Assembly: GCA_013399015.1 (NCBI GenBank)
Contig: VWZX01002543.1
Span: 186,001 to 250,000, forward strand
From: Galbula dea
Lineage: Eukaryota; Chordata; Aves; Piciformes; Galbulidae
Direction: 5' to 3'
Length of the DNA stretch: 64,000 nucleotides
Every line of letters begins with the position of its first letter. Position 1 is the first letter of the stretch. The notes under the pieces are model-generated. The model saw only the letters and a list, made by a program, of their open reading frames with translations, did no database searches and was not told the origin of the DNA. Positions 23,766 through 34,290 of the stretch are shown here, piece after piece. The translations under genes and the position numbers were made by a program.

Positions 23766-23862
23766 TAAAAAACACCCATGACAAACCAAAACCAACCAAC
23801 AAACAAAACTCCAACAAGAACAAAAAAGGAAAACCACAAAAAACCCCACCCACAAAACCCCC
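23766..23862 (-). repeat. A/C-rich low-complexity tract
   Basis: Nearly 100 bp of AAACC, CCAACC and CAAAAC blocks ending in CCCC runs. This is the complement of the G/T-rich tracts near 10.0, 12.5 and 53.7 kb. It codes for nothing; the open frame across it is compositional. Confidence 0.8.
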
Positions 23863-23991
23863 TTACTCAGTGCCATGGCACAGCACCACTTGCTGACTCA
23901 GTGGGCAGCACACCAGGCTGGGGATCCAGCAGCAGGGCTGGAACACAGTCGTTAGCTGTCATTGCTGCTGTCTCTCTTCTCAACCTGTTTG

Positions 23992-24060
23992 TCTTGTTAA
24001 CTCTTTGGGGCAGGGACTGTGTACTACACTGGGTCTGTACAGTGCACCCCCTCCTGTCTG
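23992..24060 (+). repeat. Ancient SINE/LINE remnant (MIR-like 3' part)
   Basis: TTAACTCTTTGGGGCAGGGA, followed by CTGTG and then TCTGTACAGTGCACC, resembles an old amniote interspersed repeat I know as AGCTCTTTGGGGCAGGGACT ... TGTACAGCGCCTAGCACA. A second copy of the later half is at 34230-34290. The family name is not certain; it is diverged and predates birds. Confidence 0.5.
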
Positions 24061-26630
24061 GTCATCACATACTACAGAGAGAAACATAATTAGTTGCAAT
24101 TAGATGATGACTTCTGGAATTATAGTCGACAGTTAATACCATAGAATAGTTCCTGATTGTAAATAAATGCATGTTGTGTATGTGTTAGAAGCTGTATCTG
24201 GATTATTGCCTTCAGAAATTGTACTGTGGAAAGAGAAGAATCTTATTGTTTAATATACAGTGCCATCTACAGAACAGGTTGTGCAGCCTGTATTTTATAC
24301 ACTGCAGGGGGGGAGGGTTTGTTGGCTTGTGTCTTTTTGTCACAACACAGTTGATATTCATGGCTAGAGTGTATGAGAAGTTTTTAGTGGATGTCTGCAG
24401 ATTTGGGGGCTGAGAGTAAGAGTCCAAGAGCCCTGGGGCTGGCTGAGCTCTTGTTGAAGTCCTGGGGTGCAGTTCCTGCGCTCTCAGCTGCTGTTTGTGA
24501 GGTTGGTTCTGTGACCCAGGATACCCAAAGGGGAAGTGCTTTGTGTGCTCACTCACTTCAGCTGTAATCTGCAATGTATGTAGGCCAGGCTTCATCAACA
24601 GCACTCATTACTCACTTTCTCTTACAAGCATAAATTGTTGGGGTTTGTTTTTAATACAAGTATTTCTAGAAATGCTGTGACTGCATCTCACTTTCCCAGC
24701 CAGCATGTGACCTACTAAAGCAGAGTGGCAGGCACACAGAGGTGGGAAAAGGAGGGAAGGGACCAGAGAAGGAGTAGTCCATCTGGGATGATGTTGTTAA
24801 TATGAGGTACAGCAGAGGACCCTGTCAGCTCTCCTCTCCGTGAAGAGTCAGTTTAAATGTGAGGGAGAATGGAGAATGTTCTCCTGTGGTGTTACCTAAG
24901 TACGTGCTGTAGAGAAAGATGTTCAGGAGTGTACGTGTGTTTGCATGGTTCACTGGTTGGAATGGCAGTACTGGCATTGCAGGGAGAGCTGGAGTTAATC
25001 CCCCAAATCTTCAGAGTGCTCTTCAGACACCCACTACTTCTGGTGTAGAAAGCTAGATACTAGAATAATTTTTTATTTCTTTTTTAGGGACAGAAAAGGT
25101 GAGAGAATGCAGAAATATCACTCCTTGCACTCTTGGGAATACATTATTTATGTAACACAGCAAATAAAGTTATTGTAGTCACTGCAGAACAAACTCTTCT
25201 CTGTCCTCTTTTGTCTAGCTTCTGAACGCTGGAAGTTATCTGACCTTTAAGCTGTCACTAGCTCAGGACCTACTGTTTGGCATCTTCAAATTAGTGGGGC
25301 TGAAAAAGAGAAACAGGAAGGGAGGGCTGAGAATGAATTCTGACATCAGGGCATATACAGAATAGTTTCTTGCCAGGTCATCTTGCACAGTAGAAGGAGG
25401 AAGGGGGAGAAAGTGTGGTGGTGGATGGGGTGTTTTATGGTTAGATGTGAAATTCAATGTGTTTAAAGTAGCAGCAGAGATAGACTAGGAGGCTGTGTGT
25501 CTGAGACAGCTGAAGTTGTGTCTTAAATGGATTTTATGAGACTACTCTGCCATTTCTCACCTGTGCTGTCACAGTCAGTGTGTGTGAGTCTGTAGGTGAG
25601 TGGGGGTGTATGTAAATAATAATTCCTTTTTATTTAATATACATTAAACCTGAAAAGGGACAGAAATATGAGTTAGCAGAGTGCTACAAAATGTGAAGGT
25701 AATTATGTAGTAGTTATCCTCAACATTTCCATCTTTAAAGTGGTTTTGAACTGCTTAAGTGCAGCAGTTACTTGCAGACTGATTAGATAAATGGATGCAA
25801 ATGGTAATTGTAACTGATAAATGATGGATGATGACTTTATATGTTTATCATTATATACTGTTGTAAACACTTTCTTCCTCAGCAAGGAAAATAATTTTTC
25901 CTCCAAGCAAAATGATGATGTATTGAATACGAATTCAAACTGTAACATTTTAAAGAGAATAGAGGGCCAAGATTGTAGGCTGGGATAACCACAGAGATCT
26001 TACCTGAGTAACTGCTGAACTTCAGCATTGTTGTCCATGGGCTGAGCACCAAACTTCTTCCAGCTGAGCCTGAATACAAGTGCAGCTGGGAAGTTGGGTT
26101 AATATGAGAGAGCTTGAAAGTGCAGGCAGGGAAGTTGAGCAGTGTCAGTGATGGTTTTTGCTGGGAAAGATCCACTGATCCACTGCTCAAAAGGAGATGG
26201 CATTTCTCTTCAGTCTTCTGTTGCTTCTCATGGCTCCTGCCCTTCTCAGTTTTTTAGTGTCCTATCTCCTCAAGGTGAAGACAACCTTTGTGAAATTCTT
26301 CTGCTCTGTAGATTGCTAAGGTCTATGAGATGTTTCCAGTGCAGTATTTGACAGCCACAAGAGTAAATGTTGTACCTCCCTATCGTAAGAGTCATTTGGG
26401 ACAGCACAACCATGTTTGGATAATTGGAAGTTGATGGGAACAAGGAGACAAACAAGGATGTCCCTAGAAAAACAGAATGGGATAAGAGATTTGAATAATC
26501 TGAATGATGCTAGAATTCTGTTTGATTTGTCACTTCCTATTTGCTGAGCATTAAACACAGTAACAACATTCGGTAGTTTATTTAAAGAGATTTTTATTGC
26601 TGCAGCTTAAGTTTAATATCGGCTCTTTGT

Positions 26631-26711
26631 GTATATACAAAATCATATAATAATACAAATATAAATACAAAAGAATATAATATAATAATATAATACAATA
26701 TAATACAAAAA
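26631..26711. repeat. AT-rich low-complexity tract
   Basis: About 80 bp of AATATAAT and AATACAAT blocks form an imperfect AT-only repeat with a few C residues. I see no coding or RNA signal. Confidence 0.85.
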
Positions 26712-29333
26712 GTAACCTTGATTCTATGTTCCATTCACTGAGGAAATAATAATCAGGATATTACCAAAGAAAAGCCCCAGACCATTAGCCTCTGCTCCCT
26801 GCTCTGTTCACTTCACCTGCAGTGCTGAGATCTCCTGGTTTTCCTGTGAACTGTAGAACTGACAAGGAACCTACTGGCTTTTCTGTCATGTGCCTGCCCT
26901 TGGGCTTGTATAAAAGAAGTGATTTAGGTTGCGTTTTCCTGACCTTTTACATGCAAGGGAAAATGGTAGTCCTGTTTGCTTACACATCCAATGCTGCCAG
27001 GCTACTGTCTGCATTCACCTTTGTGGGGCACCCTGATATGATTGTTACCTTTACACCAGCAACACAGATGCCAGAGAGAATTGAGAAGGGGTCAATGGGG
27101 GGTGCCATGCAACACAGCTCAGCAAAAGACAGTGTTCTCCTGTGTGGAAGAAAAGGTATTCTCTATGTGTTTAACTACTTAGCTGGTCTGTGAGTCATGT
27201 AATTTGCTTAGCCAAAATGAACTTAAAAACAGATGGTTTCTAAATTTGGGGAAAATAACCATTTCAGTGTTTTTTTTCTGCTGTGCAGTCTGCAGTTATG
27301 CTTTAGGACTGAAATTATTTGAAAATTAAACAGGAAAATAAAATTGAGATCTTTACCAGCTGACTACTAATTTGAAGAACATTGAAGTTTTAGTGTGTGT
27401 TAGGTTTTCATCTACACATTTAGCCTAAGATTTGTTTATGCTCTGATTTAGTGTTTCTTGCTGCTTGCTTGCATAAACACTAGCAAATCAGTCAGTCGGA
27501 GTCACCAGCTTGTTTAGCTCCCAGCTGCATTTTCTGCTAACAGGAAGACTGGCACATTTGCTCCTTTGCAGAGGAGGAAGTGGAGAGACATAAGGAAATA
27601 ATCCGTGGTACATGCCTAGCACCTGCCATCAGCGATGTAGAGAGGTGCTTTACCAAAAGGAAGTGCATTGCTTATCTGCAAAACTTCTGTTGTGAGAAGC
27701 TGCTTTGTTCCCAATCTCTTCATTGAACAAAGTGAGACACAGAGCATTTATCTGGGCTGTGATGGTAAATGAAGCTATTCAAAAGGTAGGAATCCCAGTA
27801 TTGTGAACTTTGGGGTTGTTTTTTACTCTGATAGAAGTAAACTAGGACAACAGAATTCAATGTTTGATATTTAGTATTTTTTAAGATGTACTTCATATTA
27901 TTGTACATGGTTACTATTTGCAAAGTGTATCTAACCCTAGCATTAAATTAAGGAAGAATGATCCAGTAAACACTGATACAGTCACCACCTCAAGAAATCC
28001 CTGTGCTATAGGTCTTGGAAGAAGGTTGTGCTGAAGGAAATATTGCTCCCTATTGCCTTGTCTTTAGAGTTCTTTCCTAAAATGGTCCATGGTGGACCAT
28101 TGCCTGGGGGTCCTGTGTCAGTGTCTTTTTAAGGTAATGCCTTGGAATGACGGCAGTGGTCTTTTGTGCTCTTTTGACCTGGAGAGTTTGTAGTCTCTTT
28201 TTCCTCCTGGGGGAGCTGTTATATTCTCCTTTTGGACCTTCTCATCCAAGCTGTTTGTCCTCTGCTCAGATCAGGGACTCATCTTTTCAGTTTAAGTTGT
28301 CCTTTGTTGGACAGAGGACTAGAACTGTATGCCCTTCTTCAGAAGCATTCCCTCATAGCACCCATACCGTGGTGGTAATACGTGTTTATCTCTGTTGAAG
28401 TCATCTAACCTGCCACGTCTTTTTTAACATCTCTGGGCTCTTTCTGCTAGTGCAGTATTGGGCTGCTGTAAAATACTGTGTTCAAACTCCTTTGGCAACT
28501 GAAAGTCTGTCTCAGCATTTTAATGGACTTTGGCTTTAAAGGTTTCAGAGGACACTTGCACCTTTGCTTGAAAACCACCTTTCTAGTTGGGATTTCTAAA
28601 GGTGTCAATGGAAGTGGGTTTCTGGAACCTGAGCGTGGAGTTTCAAGCAGAGAAGGAGTTGACTTGCCTTCTTTCTGATTTTTTCAGGCTTTTTAACAGA
28701 GAAAACTGGGTTTGGTTGGGTTTTTTGAACAGAAGACTAGTATGATTATAGGTTCCCTTCCAGAGGCTGTGAAGTAAATACATGTGGTGTAACAGAGTAC
28801 ACAGCTGCGAGAACACCTAAAATCTTGATGTGTTAAGAGTACAGGCATGTGTGACTGAAAGTAATAGCCATATTATGTGTTAGGAAGTTATCTTTCATTT
28901 GAGCTGTGAAACTGTGGTTTCTGAGCACTGTAGTTTCTGAGCACAAGTGCAGTCATGGCAGCTCACCTGACAGGTGAAGGCTCTTTACTCTTTTCCTTAG
29001 ACCCTCTTCGAGAAATAATTAAGTTGGTTTGGAGTTTTCTTCAAATTGATCCCATTAGTATCTGACGTGTACAAGCTTTGCTTGGTCAGAGGGAATGCTT
29101 TGGGGCAGGATATAGCCCCAGTATAGGATATGAACAGGGCTGCTGTCTAGCCCATCTTGCTTTTCAAATTGTAGTTCTTTTGTAAATCAGTTTTAGGACT
29201 GAAACTGCAGATTAGATGTTCCATGGGTACCTTCTTGGTATATTGTATCACTGACTTGAAAGGTAAAACTCGAGTGTAATAGCCACTTGATGGTGCTTTC
29301 TAAAATCTGTAATGTCTCTTTATTTTGCTGCAG

Positions 29334-29448
29334 ATATAGAGGCAGCTGGCAGGAGCATAAGGTTGCAGAATTCTTACCACAGCCGTTCTATCACTGTGGC
29401 TTTTATGCTAGTCCATATCATTTCTATACAGGATAATGGGAAAGGAAG
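29334..29448 (+). other. Candidate cassette exon (115 bp) in the TPK1 intron
   Basis: The left border has a pyrimidine tract, CTCTTTATTTTGCTGCAG, ending at 29333. The right border is AAG|GTGAGTG at 29449. Both are strong consensus sites. Only one frame is open throughout, with two leading bases. It reads IEAAGRSIRLQNSYHS, then SITVAFMLVHIISIQ, ending DNGKG. That phase is exactly what the TPK1 exon at 12181-12292 leaves over. The sequence resembles no part of TPK1 that I know, and inclusion would shift the downstream frame (115 is not a multiple of three). It could be an alternative TPK1 exon, a long non-coding RNA exon, or a pseudo-exon. Confidence 0.3.
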
Positions 29449-30122
29449 GTGAGTGAAACGTGTTTGCACGTTGGAGTAACAAAACCTAACAATGATGGGT
29501 TATGTTGTCTTCTGGGAAATGCCACTTCTGGGTTTTCACCTGATGTTGTAATTTGCAGCATGTTTGATTGTTCTGGTGATCATTGGCCTGTTGTGTATTA
29601 ACCAAAATTTCCATAACATGTTTGTCTTGAACTGCCTTGTCATGAGTTTCCATCTAAATCTAAAATATTCCAACTTCAAATTTAGCAAGGTCACTGATAC
29701 AAGCTATAGGAAGCATAGCGTATTGGTTTTTTCACAACTTTCTGAAAGATCCTGGTATTTCAGCACCTTGCTTCCCAAGAACACCAGTTGGATGATATCC
29801 TTCACATCCATATACGTAGCCATCGTGATGCAAAACAAAACCTTCCCTTTTCAGTCCAATTTTCAGTCAGATGCTTTGACTAAAGCATCACAGAGCTAAT
29901 GTAGAAGGTAATTGCAGTAATATAGAACAAAGGGTTGTAAATTTTCCCCATATCCAGAAAAGAAGTATTATGGACATACATTTTGTTCTTTGTGCGTGTG
30001 TCTCTTGGGTCTAGGACCTCTGCAGCCTGTTCTCTACAGAAAAGACAAAAAGATAATGGAGAAACCAAAAAAAAAAAAGACTCCTGTGGATGGAGGCAAG
30101 TCTGTAAGTGTAGACAGGACTT

Positions 30123-30143
30123 TATATATATATATATATATAT
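30123..30143. repeat. TA dinucleotide microsatellite, 10.5 units
   Basis: Alternating T and A for 21 bases between GACTT and GGGATAG. A short, uninterrupted microsatellite. Confidence 0.95.
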
Positions 30144-33100
30144 GGGATAGATGGGGTAGTGGATTTGGATTACCAGAGGCACTTTATTATATAGAACTCA
30201 GAGGAATCTGCCTTCAGGGAATTAATGTTATATTTTCTTTTGAAGTAGCTCATAGGTTTTGTTCTGTTTCGTTTCTTGCACCACCTAACTCTGGCAGAAA
30301 GCTTATTCCCCAAACCTAAGCCCCTGAGGGTAAATACCTAATCATTCCAGGTGACAGCAAAGCAGTGATTGACCTTGAGCAGGTGCAATCTCTAGTCCTA
30401 AAGTGATGCTTCTGATGTAACTTGGCTTTTATTTTGCAGTGTCATTTTGTGTTGCATGAGTTGCACTATTCACAGCCCCCATTTGCCTGTTCTTCACGCT
30501 TCTTTAGCCTAACTTACTCTGTCTCCCTACCATGTAGGTATAAACATGTATCAGAAGAGAAATAGTCCATGACTTGAAAGTTACAAACATGAATGGTTCT
30601 CGGTCTCATGTCCTGGGTCTCACAGAAAAGTGGAGAAACAGCAGGTCCTTTGTGGCCAGTAATGGCAGTGCTGTGCTCAACAGGACAGTGAAAAGTCTTG
30701 GTTTTCGGGAATCCAGTTGCCCCCTGTTGGAAGAGTGATGTGTAATGAGTGGTGTGAAATAAATTATTTTCCCCATGTGATAAATGGAAAAAAAATTGTT
30801 GGGCAGGAGTGATGTAGAGGCTTCTGCCCCCTAATCAATGGCTCAGCTAATGTATGGTACTAGCAGGAAATTTCCAAGCTGCTGAGCATGTTGCTTCAGA
30901 AGAAGAAAAATAATTCCATTGCTTGAGGATGCAGTGTTTTGACTTGGAAAGAGTAGCTAGTATTTTAGACCTTCTGCCTTGTCAGATCGAGGTTTGTTGG
31001 AGCTAGTAGAGGCTGATTCAAATACATAGTTTCTGCCAGAGCCTGGAGTTGCCATTTTAGTCTCTAGTGTCACTAATCCATCTGGGAATGACAATCACAG
31101 CGATAATTACATGGGAACTCCAGGGTCTCGGAGGCAAAGCAAGGCAGATTCTTCTCCAAAGAGACTTTGCTTCTTGAAAAAAAACAAAAGCCACAAATCA
31201 AATCCTCTTGTGTATAACTGATGCAGGTCACCTGATATAATCAGATGACATTTTCTATCAAAGCAGATCTTATTAGTAGTAGAACTGTATTGCCTTGCAT
31301 GTTTTAGTTTTGGAACACATACATATTCATTCTTTGGTCTGCTCCTGAAAGACTTAGCAGTTGGTTATTGCAGTTAGATAATTGCTAACTGCATCCTCTT
31401 CTTCTGGAAGGTGGATGAAATGCAGTCTCAGGAGCCAGCAGGGAATACTCAGCAAAATTGAACTGTGCTAAATCGAAAGCTGATGAGAGAGTGTTGCTTT
31501 CTGCAGTGTACAACTTCACTTTGGAGTGCACCGAGCTGAGATAGTGATGGGCTTTGTTCAGCACTAGCTGGCTGTGACTCCACTGTGTTCCTTCCCAGTG
31601 AGAGCCTGGGCAGCAGCATGCAGTGGTACACGATTGCCTTGTCCTTGGCTGTGTGTAGAACACACAGTATGCAGTGTCCACGACATATGCAAACCAGCGG
31701 AAATGCTCCTGATGGCAGGGTGGGGGAACATCCAAGAGAGGACAATTTCTCTGAGTAGTGGAACCTTCTGTAGTTCAAGTAGACAAGATACAAACCCTTC
31801 TTGGAACGTGTTTTGTGTTTGCATGTACCTAGTCAGTCTTGAGGGTATAGGAAAATATTTCCCTGGGAAAATATTCGGGGTGTGTCAGAACTGCCTAGAG
31901 TAGAAGGGGTTTGCTCTTACCTTTGAGTTTGGTTGGGAAACTACCACAATTACAAAGCAGGAAAAAGAGATTCCTGATGAGATGGGTGTGCCTGTAATTA
32001 CTCCTGGTTCTTGTTTAAGGCTTGTCTATCTCACAAAACATGGGTACCGAATATTTCCAGCTCTTGGTTGGCTCTGTGTTTTTAAGCCTGAGTAAATGCA
32101 TGTGCAAACGTAGGTGTGGTGAAATGTTGCCTATTAAAAACTGAACACATAAAAACCTCTTCTATCAGTAATAGACAATCAGCATCTTTTTTTATAGAGG
32201 AAAATCAATTTAAAAAGAAACAACTCTGAATATAATTAAAGATTGTAACTCTGGTTTATCTCTGTTTAATAGGTATAATAATACTTACCTACTGTATCTC
32301 ACAGGAGCCTTTTGAAGTTTAATTAATTATCATTTATAAAAGCAAACTGAAATCCTAAGGTGAGACTAAGCTCCAAATACATTATATTGCTGCTGTTGGT
32401 TTATGAGCAATTTTGAGAAAAATCTGGTACTTCAAGAGCTCCAGAATGCATTTTACAGTCACATAAAGTTAGTTTCCCTTTGTTTTCATAAGATTTTCCT
32501 TCTCCTAGAAGGAAACGCTAAGACTGTGCCTAAAACCCCAAAATATGCCTCTAAAGCAACTTTTAATGTTAGGATGGTGTTTCTTGGTTTAGTTTCTTTC
32601 AGAATCTTGAGGCATAAATCAGAAGTGCTTAAGTAACTTTCAGCCAGTCTCAGTGGCAGTTTTAACTTAAACTATGCAGTGTAGTGATGTTCAAGGCAGC
32701 TGCTTAACTGGTGGGAGGACTGTTGAGAGTCTTGTGCTAGATCTCAGTGGTTGGTATTTCCTCATTACAGCAAGGGAGTCCATCAGACACTTACACTTTG
32801 AAGGAAGTTTTGCAGGAGAAATAAGTGAACAGCTGCAGAGCCACAGTCTTGGTAGGAATGGAGATCAGGGGAGCAAGAGGGCTATCCAGAAAGGATGGCA
32901 TTACAGCTGGTTCATTAATTTTTTTGAAGGTGAACTATTAATCAGCTCCAAAATTAGACCATGTCTTTAGTTAACTAGAGAATTAAATCCCTTTCTCTCT
33001 GTGTGTAGGGGAGAGGGGCAGGTATGTCAGCCAGGCTGGCCTACAAGTAGACAAGTGTATTTGCACTCATGTTGGGTACGTGCTCCTTATTCTTTGGGTT

Positions 33101-33429
33101 CATGTTTGTGACTCCTTTTTAAGGTGTGTAAACACATATAAATATTTCCTTCTCTCTTTATAGCTCCATTGGAAAAAGGCAGTTATCTGATTTAGGTCAT
33201 ATTGAAGGTTATTGTTTAATAAGTTAAATCAGTTCTACTTTTGTTTTGTTTTTAAACTGTCATCTCTGCCTTTCCATCTGGATTTATTGCGAGTGCCACT
33301 ACACAGATAGTTTCACGTACACATTTTCAAAGAAACAACTCCTTTAATGATACTGGCAAGTAATTCGTGCCACAGGTCTACAGTTTGAGGCAGGAGGAAG
33401 GACTGACCACCAAAGTTAGCTGGTTGAAG

Positions 33430-33568
33430 TCTTAAGAATTGCTGAGTGGCTCTGTCACATCATGATGTGACTATGGAGTCACGCTGTGACTATGGAGTTG
33501 TCCTGTGCCTAAACAGGAGTTTGACTAGATGATCCTAATAGGTCCCTTCCAATTCTGGCTATTCTGTG
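33430..33568 (+). mobile_element. CR1 3' fragment with internal 19-bp duplication
   Basis: This is the 3' untranslated end of a CR1 of the same subfamily as the antisense copy at 7977-8935. They share TGTCCTGTGCCTAAACA, then TTTGACTAGATGATCCTAAT and GGTCCCTTCCAATTCTGGC. It ends in ATTCTGTG. The block TGTGACTATGGAGTCACGC at 33466-33484 is followed directly by a second copy, TGTGACTATGGAGTTGTCC (33485-33503). The other copy has only one such block. The upstream limit near 33430 is approximate. Confidence 0.85.
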
Positions 33569-33919
33569 GGAATATTTCTAATAATTCTGAATATTTATTA
33601 TGAGTTCTGGAGGAGCCTTCAGCGTTCAGCAGCACTGAGTTTTCCTCATGCCTCTCACAGAGTTACAAAATGGTAGAGGACAGAGGCTTCATTATGTACA
33701 AAGTGTTTAGCACGTCTGTGACTTTTATGATCTGATGTCAACATGAATTATCTGTTAGCATGGATACCCACTGCCTGTGGTCTGGATAGTTGTTCCAGTA
33801 GTCTGTCTGGATTTGACCTCATAAGAAAAAAGCTTTTTTCATTATACTAGCTTAAAGATTTCCATTCTATTTTAAACTAGAAACACCATAGTCCAGCAGA
33901 TGGGGGAACTGTGCTAGGA

Positions 33920-34090
33920 GTCATTAGACTCGGCCATTTTCCCAGGGTTTGCTGGGTAACCCTGAGCCACTCCAGGAATACTTCTCTGTGCTTCATTTTC
34001 CCTACTTCGAAAACTGGAGTGGTGCCATTGGCATCCTTTAAGTGCTGTGAGATCTACTGATGGCAGTTTCCAAGAGCTACTGGTGCTGCT
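33920..34090 (+). repeat. Ancient MIR-like SINE remnant
   Basis: CTGGGTAACCCTGAGCCACT, later CTCTGTGCTTCATTTTCCCT and then AAGTGCTGTGAGATCTACTG follow the order of MIR-type elements: a (C)TGGGTGACCTTGGGCAAGTC part, a CCTCAGTTTCCCCATCTG part, and the sauropsid AAGCGCTTTGAGATC tail. The match is diverged but collinear. MIR-type SINEs are shared across amniotes, so this is a very old insertion. Confidence 0.6.
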
Positions 34091-34199
34091 GTTGTTCCTG
34101 ACCGGGTCACTGGGTATGCGGTGTAACTAGTGTAGAACATGGCACTTGCAGTTGGCTTGCTTCGCTTCCAGACTTCTCACTGTCTTGCTTCCTTTGGCT

Positions 34200-34290
34200 G
34201 GAAGGTTTTTCAGGGTTGGGATGATCATTTGGGTTTTGTACAGCACCCAGCACAATGAAGTCTGAAGACTGTGACTGGTATTTCACTGAA
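34200..34290 (+). repeat. Second ancient SINE-like remnant
   Basis: TTTTGTACAGCACCCAGCAC, AATGAAGTCTG and GACTGTGACTGG match the old sauropsid repeat end that reads TTTGTACAGCGCCTAGCACA, ATGGGGTCCTG and so on. It follows the MIR-like remnant by about 110 bp, so both may be one long decayed element. It corresponds to the later half of the piece at 23992-24060. Confidence 0.5.

Larger units (their letters stand above)
22310..26630. other. Intronic sequence with G4, AC-rich and ancient SINE-like pieces
   Basis: This is unique intron apart from the separately listed G-quadruplex (22897), A/C-rich tract (23766) and ancient repeat remnant (23992). The frames of 113 codons (23285-23626, -) and 130 codons (24212-24604, -) have no recognisable domain or splice context and are treated as chance. 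Confidence 0.55.
26712..33429. other. Intronic unique sequence with one candidate exon
   Basis: Unique intron contains the candidate exon 29334-29448, a TA repeat at 30123-30143, an A12 run near 30068, and a 12-bp duplication (GTTTCTGAGCAC at 28917-28928 and 28933-28944). A cluster of overlapping frames on both strands at 31385-31903 (86-116 codons) reflects few stop codons, not a gene. A G/T-rich patch lies at 28706-28728. Confidence 0.55.

Noticed and set aside
31385..31903. Cluster of four overlapping frames (86-116 codons) on both strands
   Set aside because: Open frames on both strands at once indicate low stop density, not coding. No homology or splice signals.
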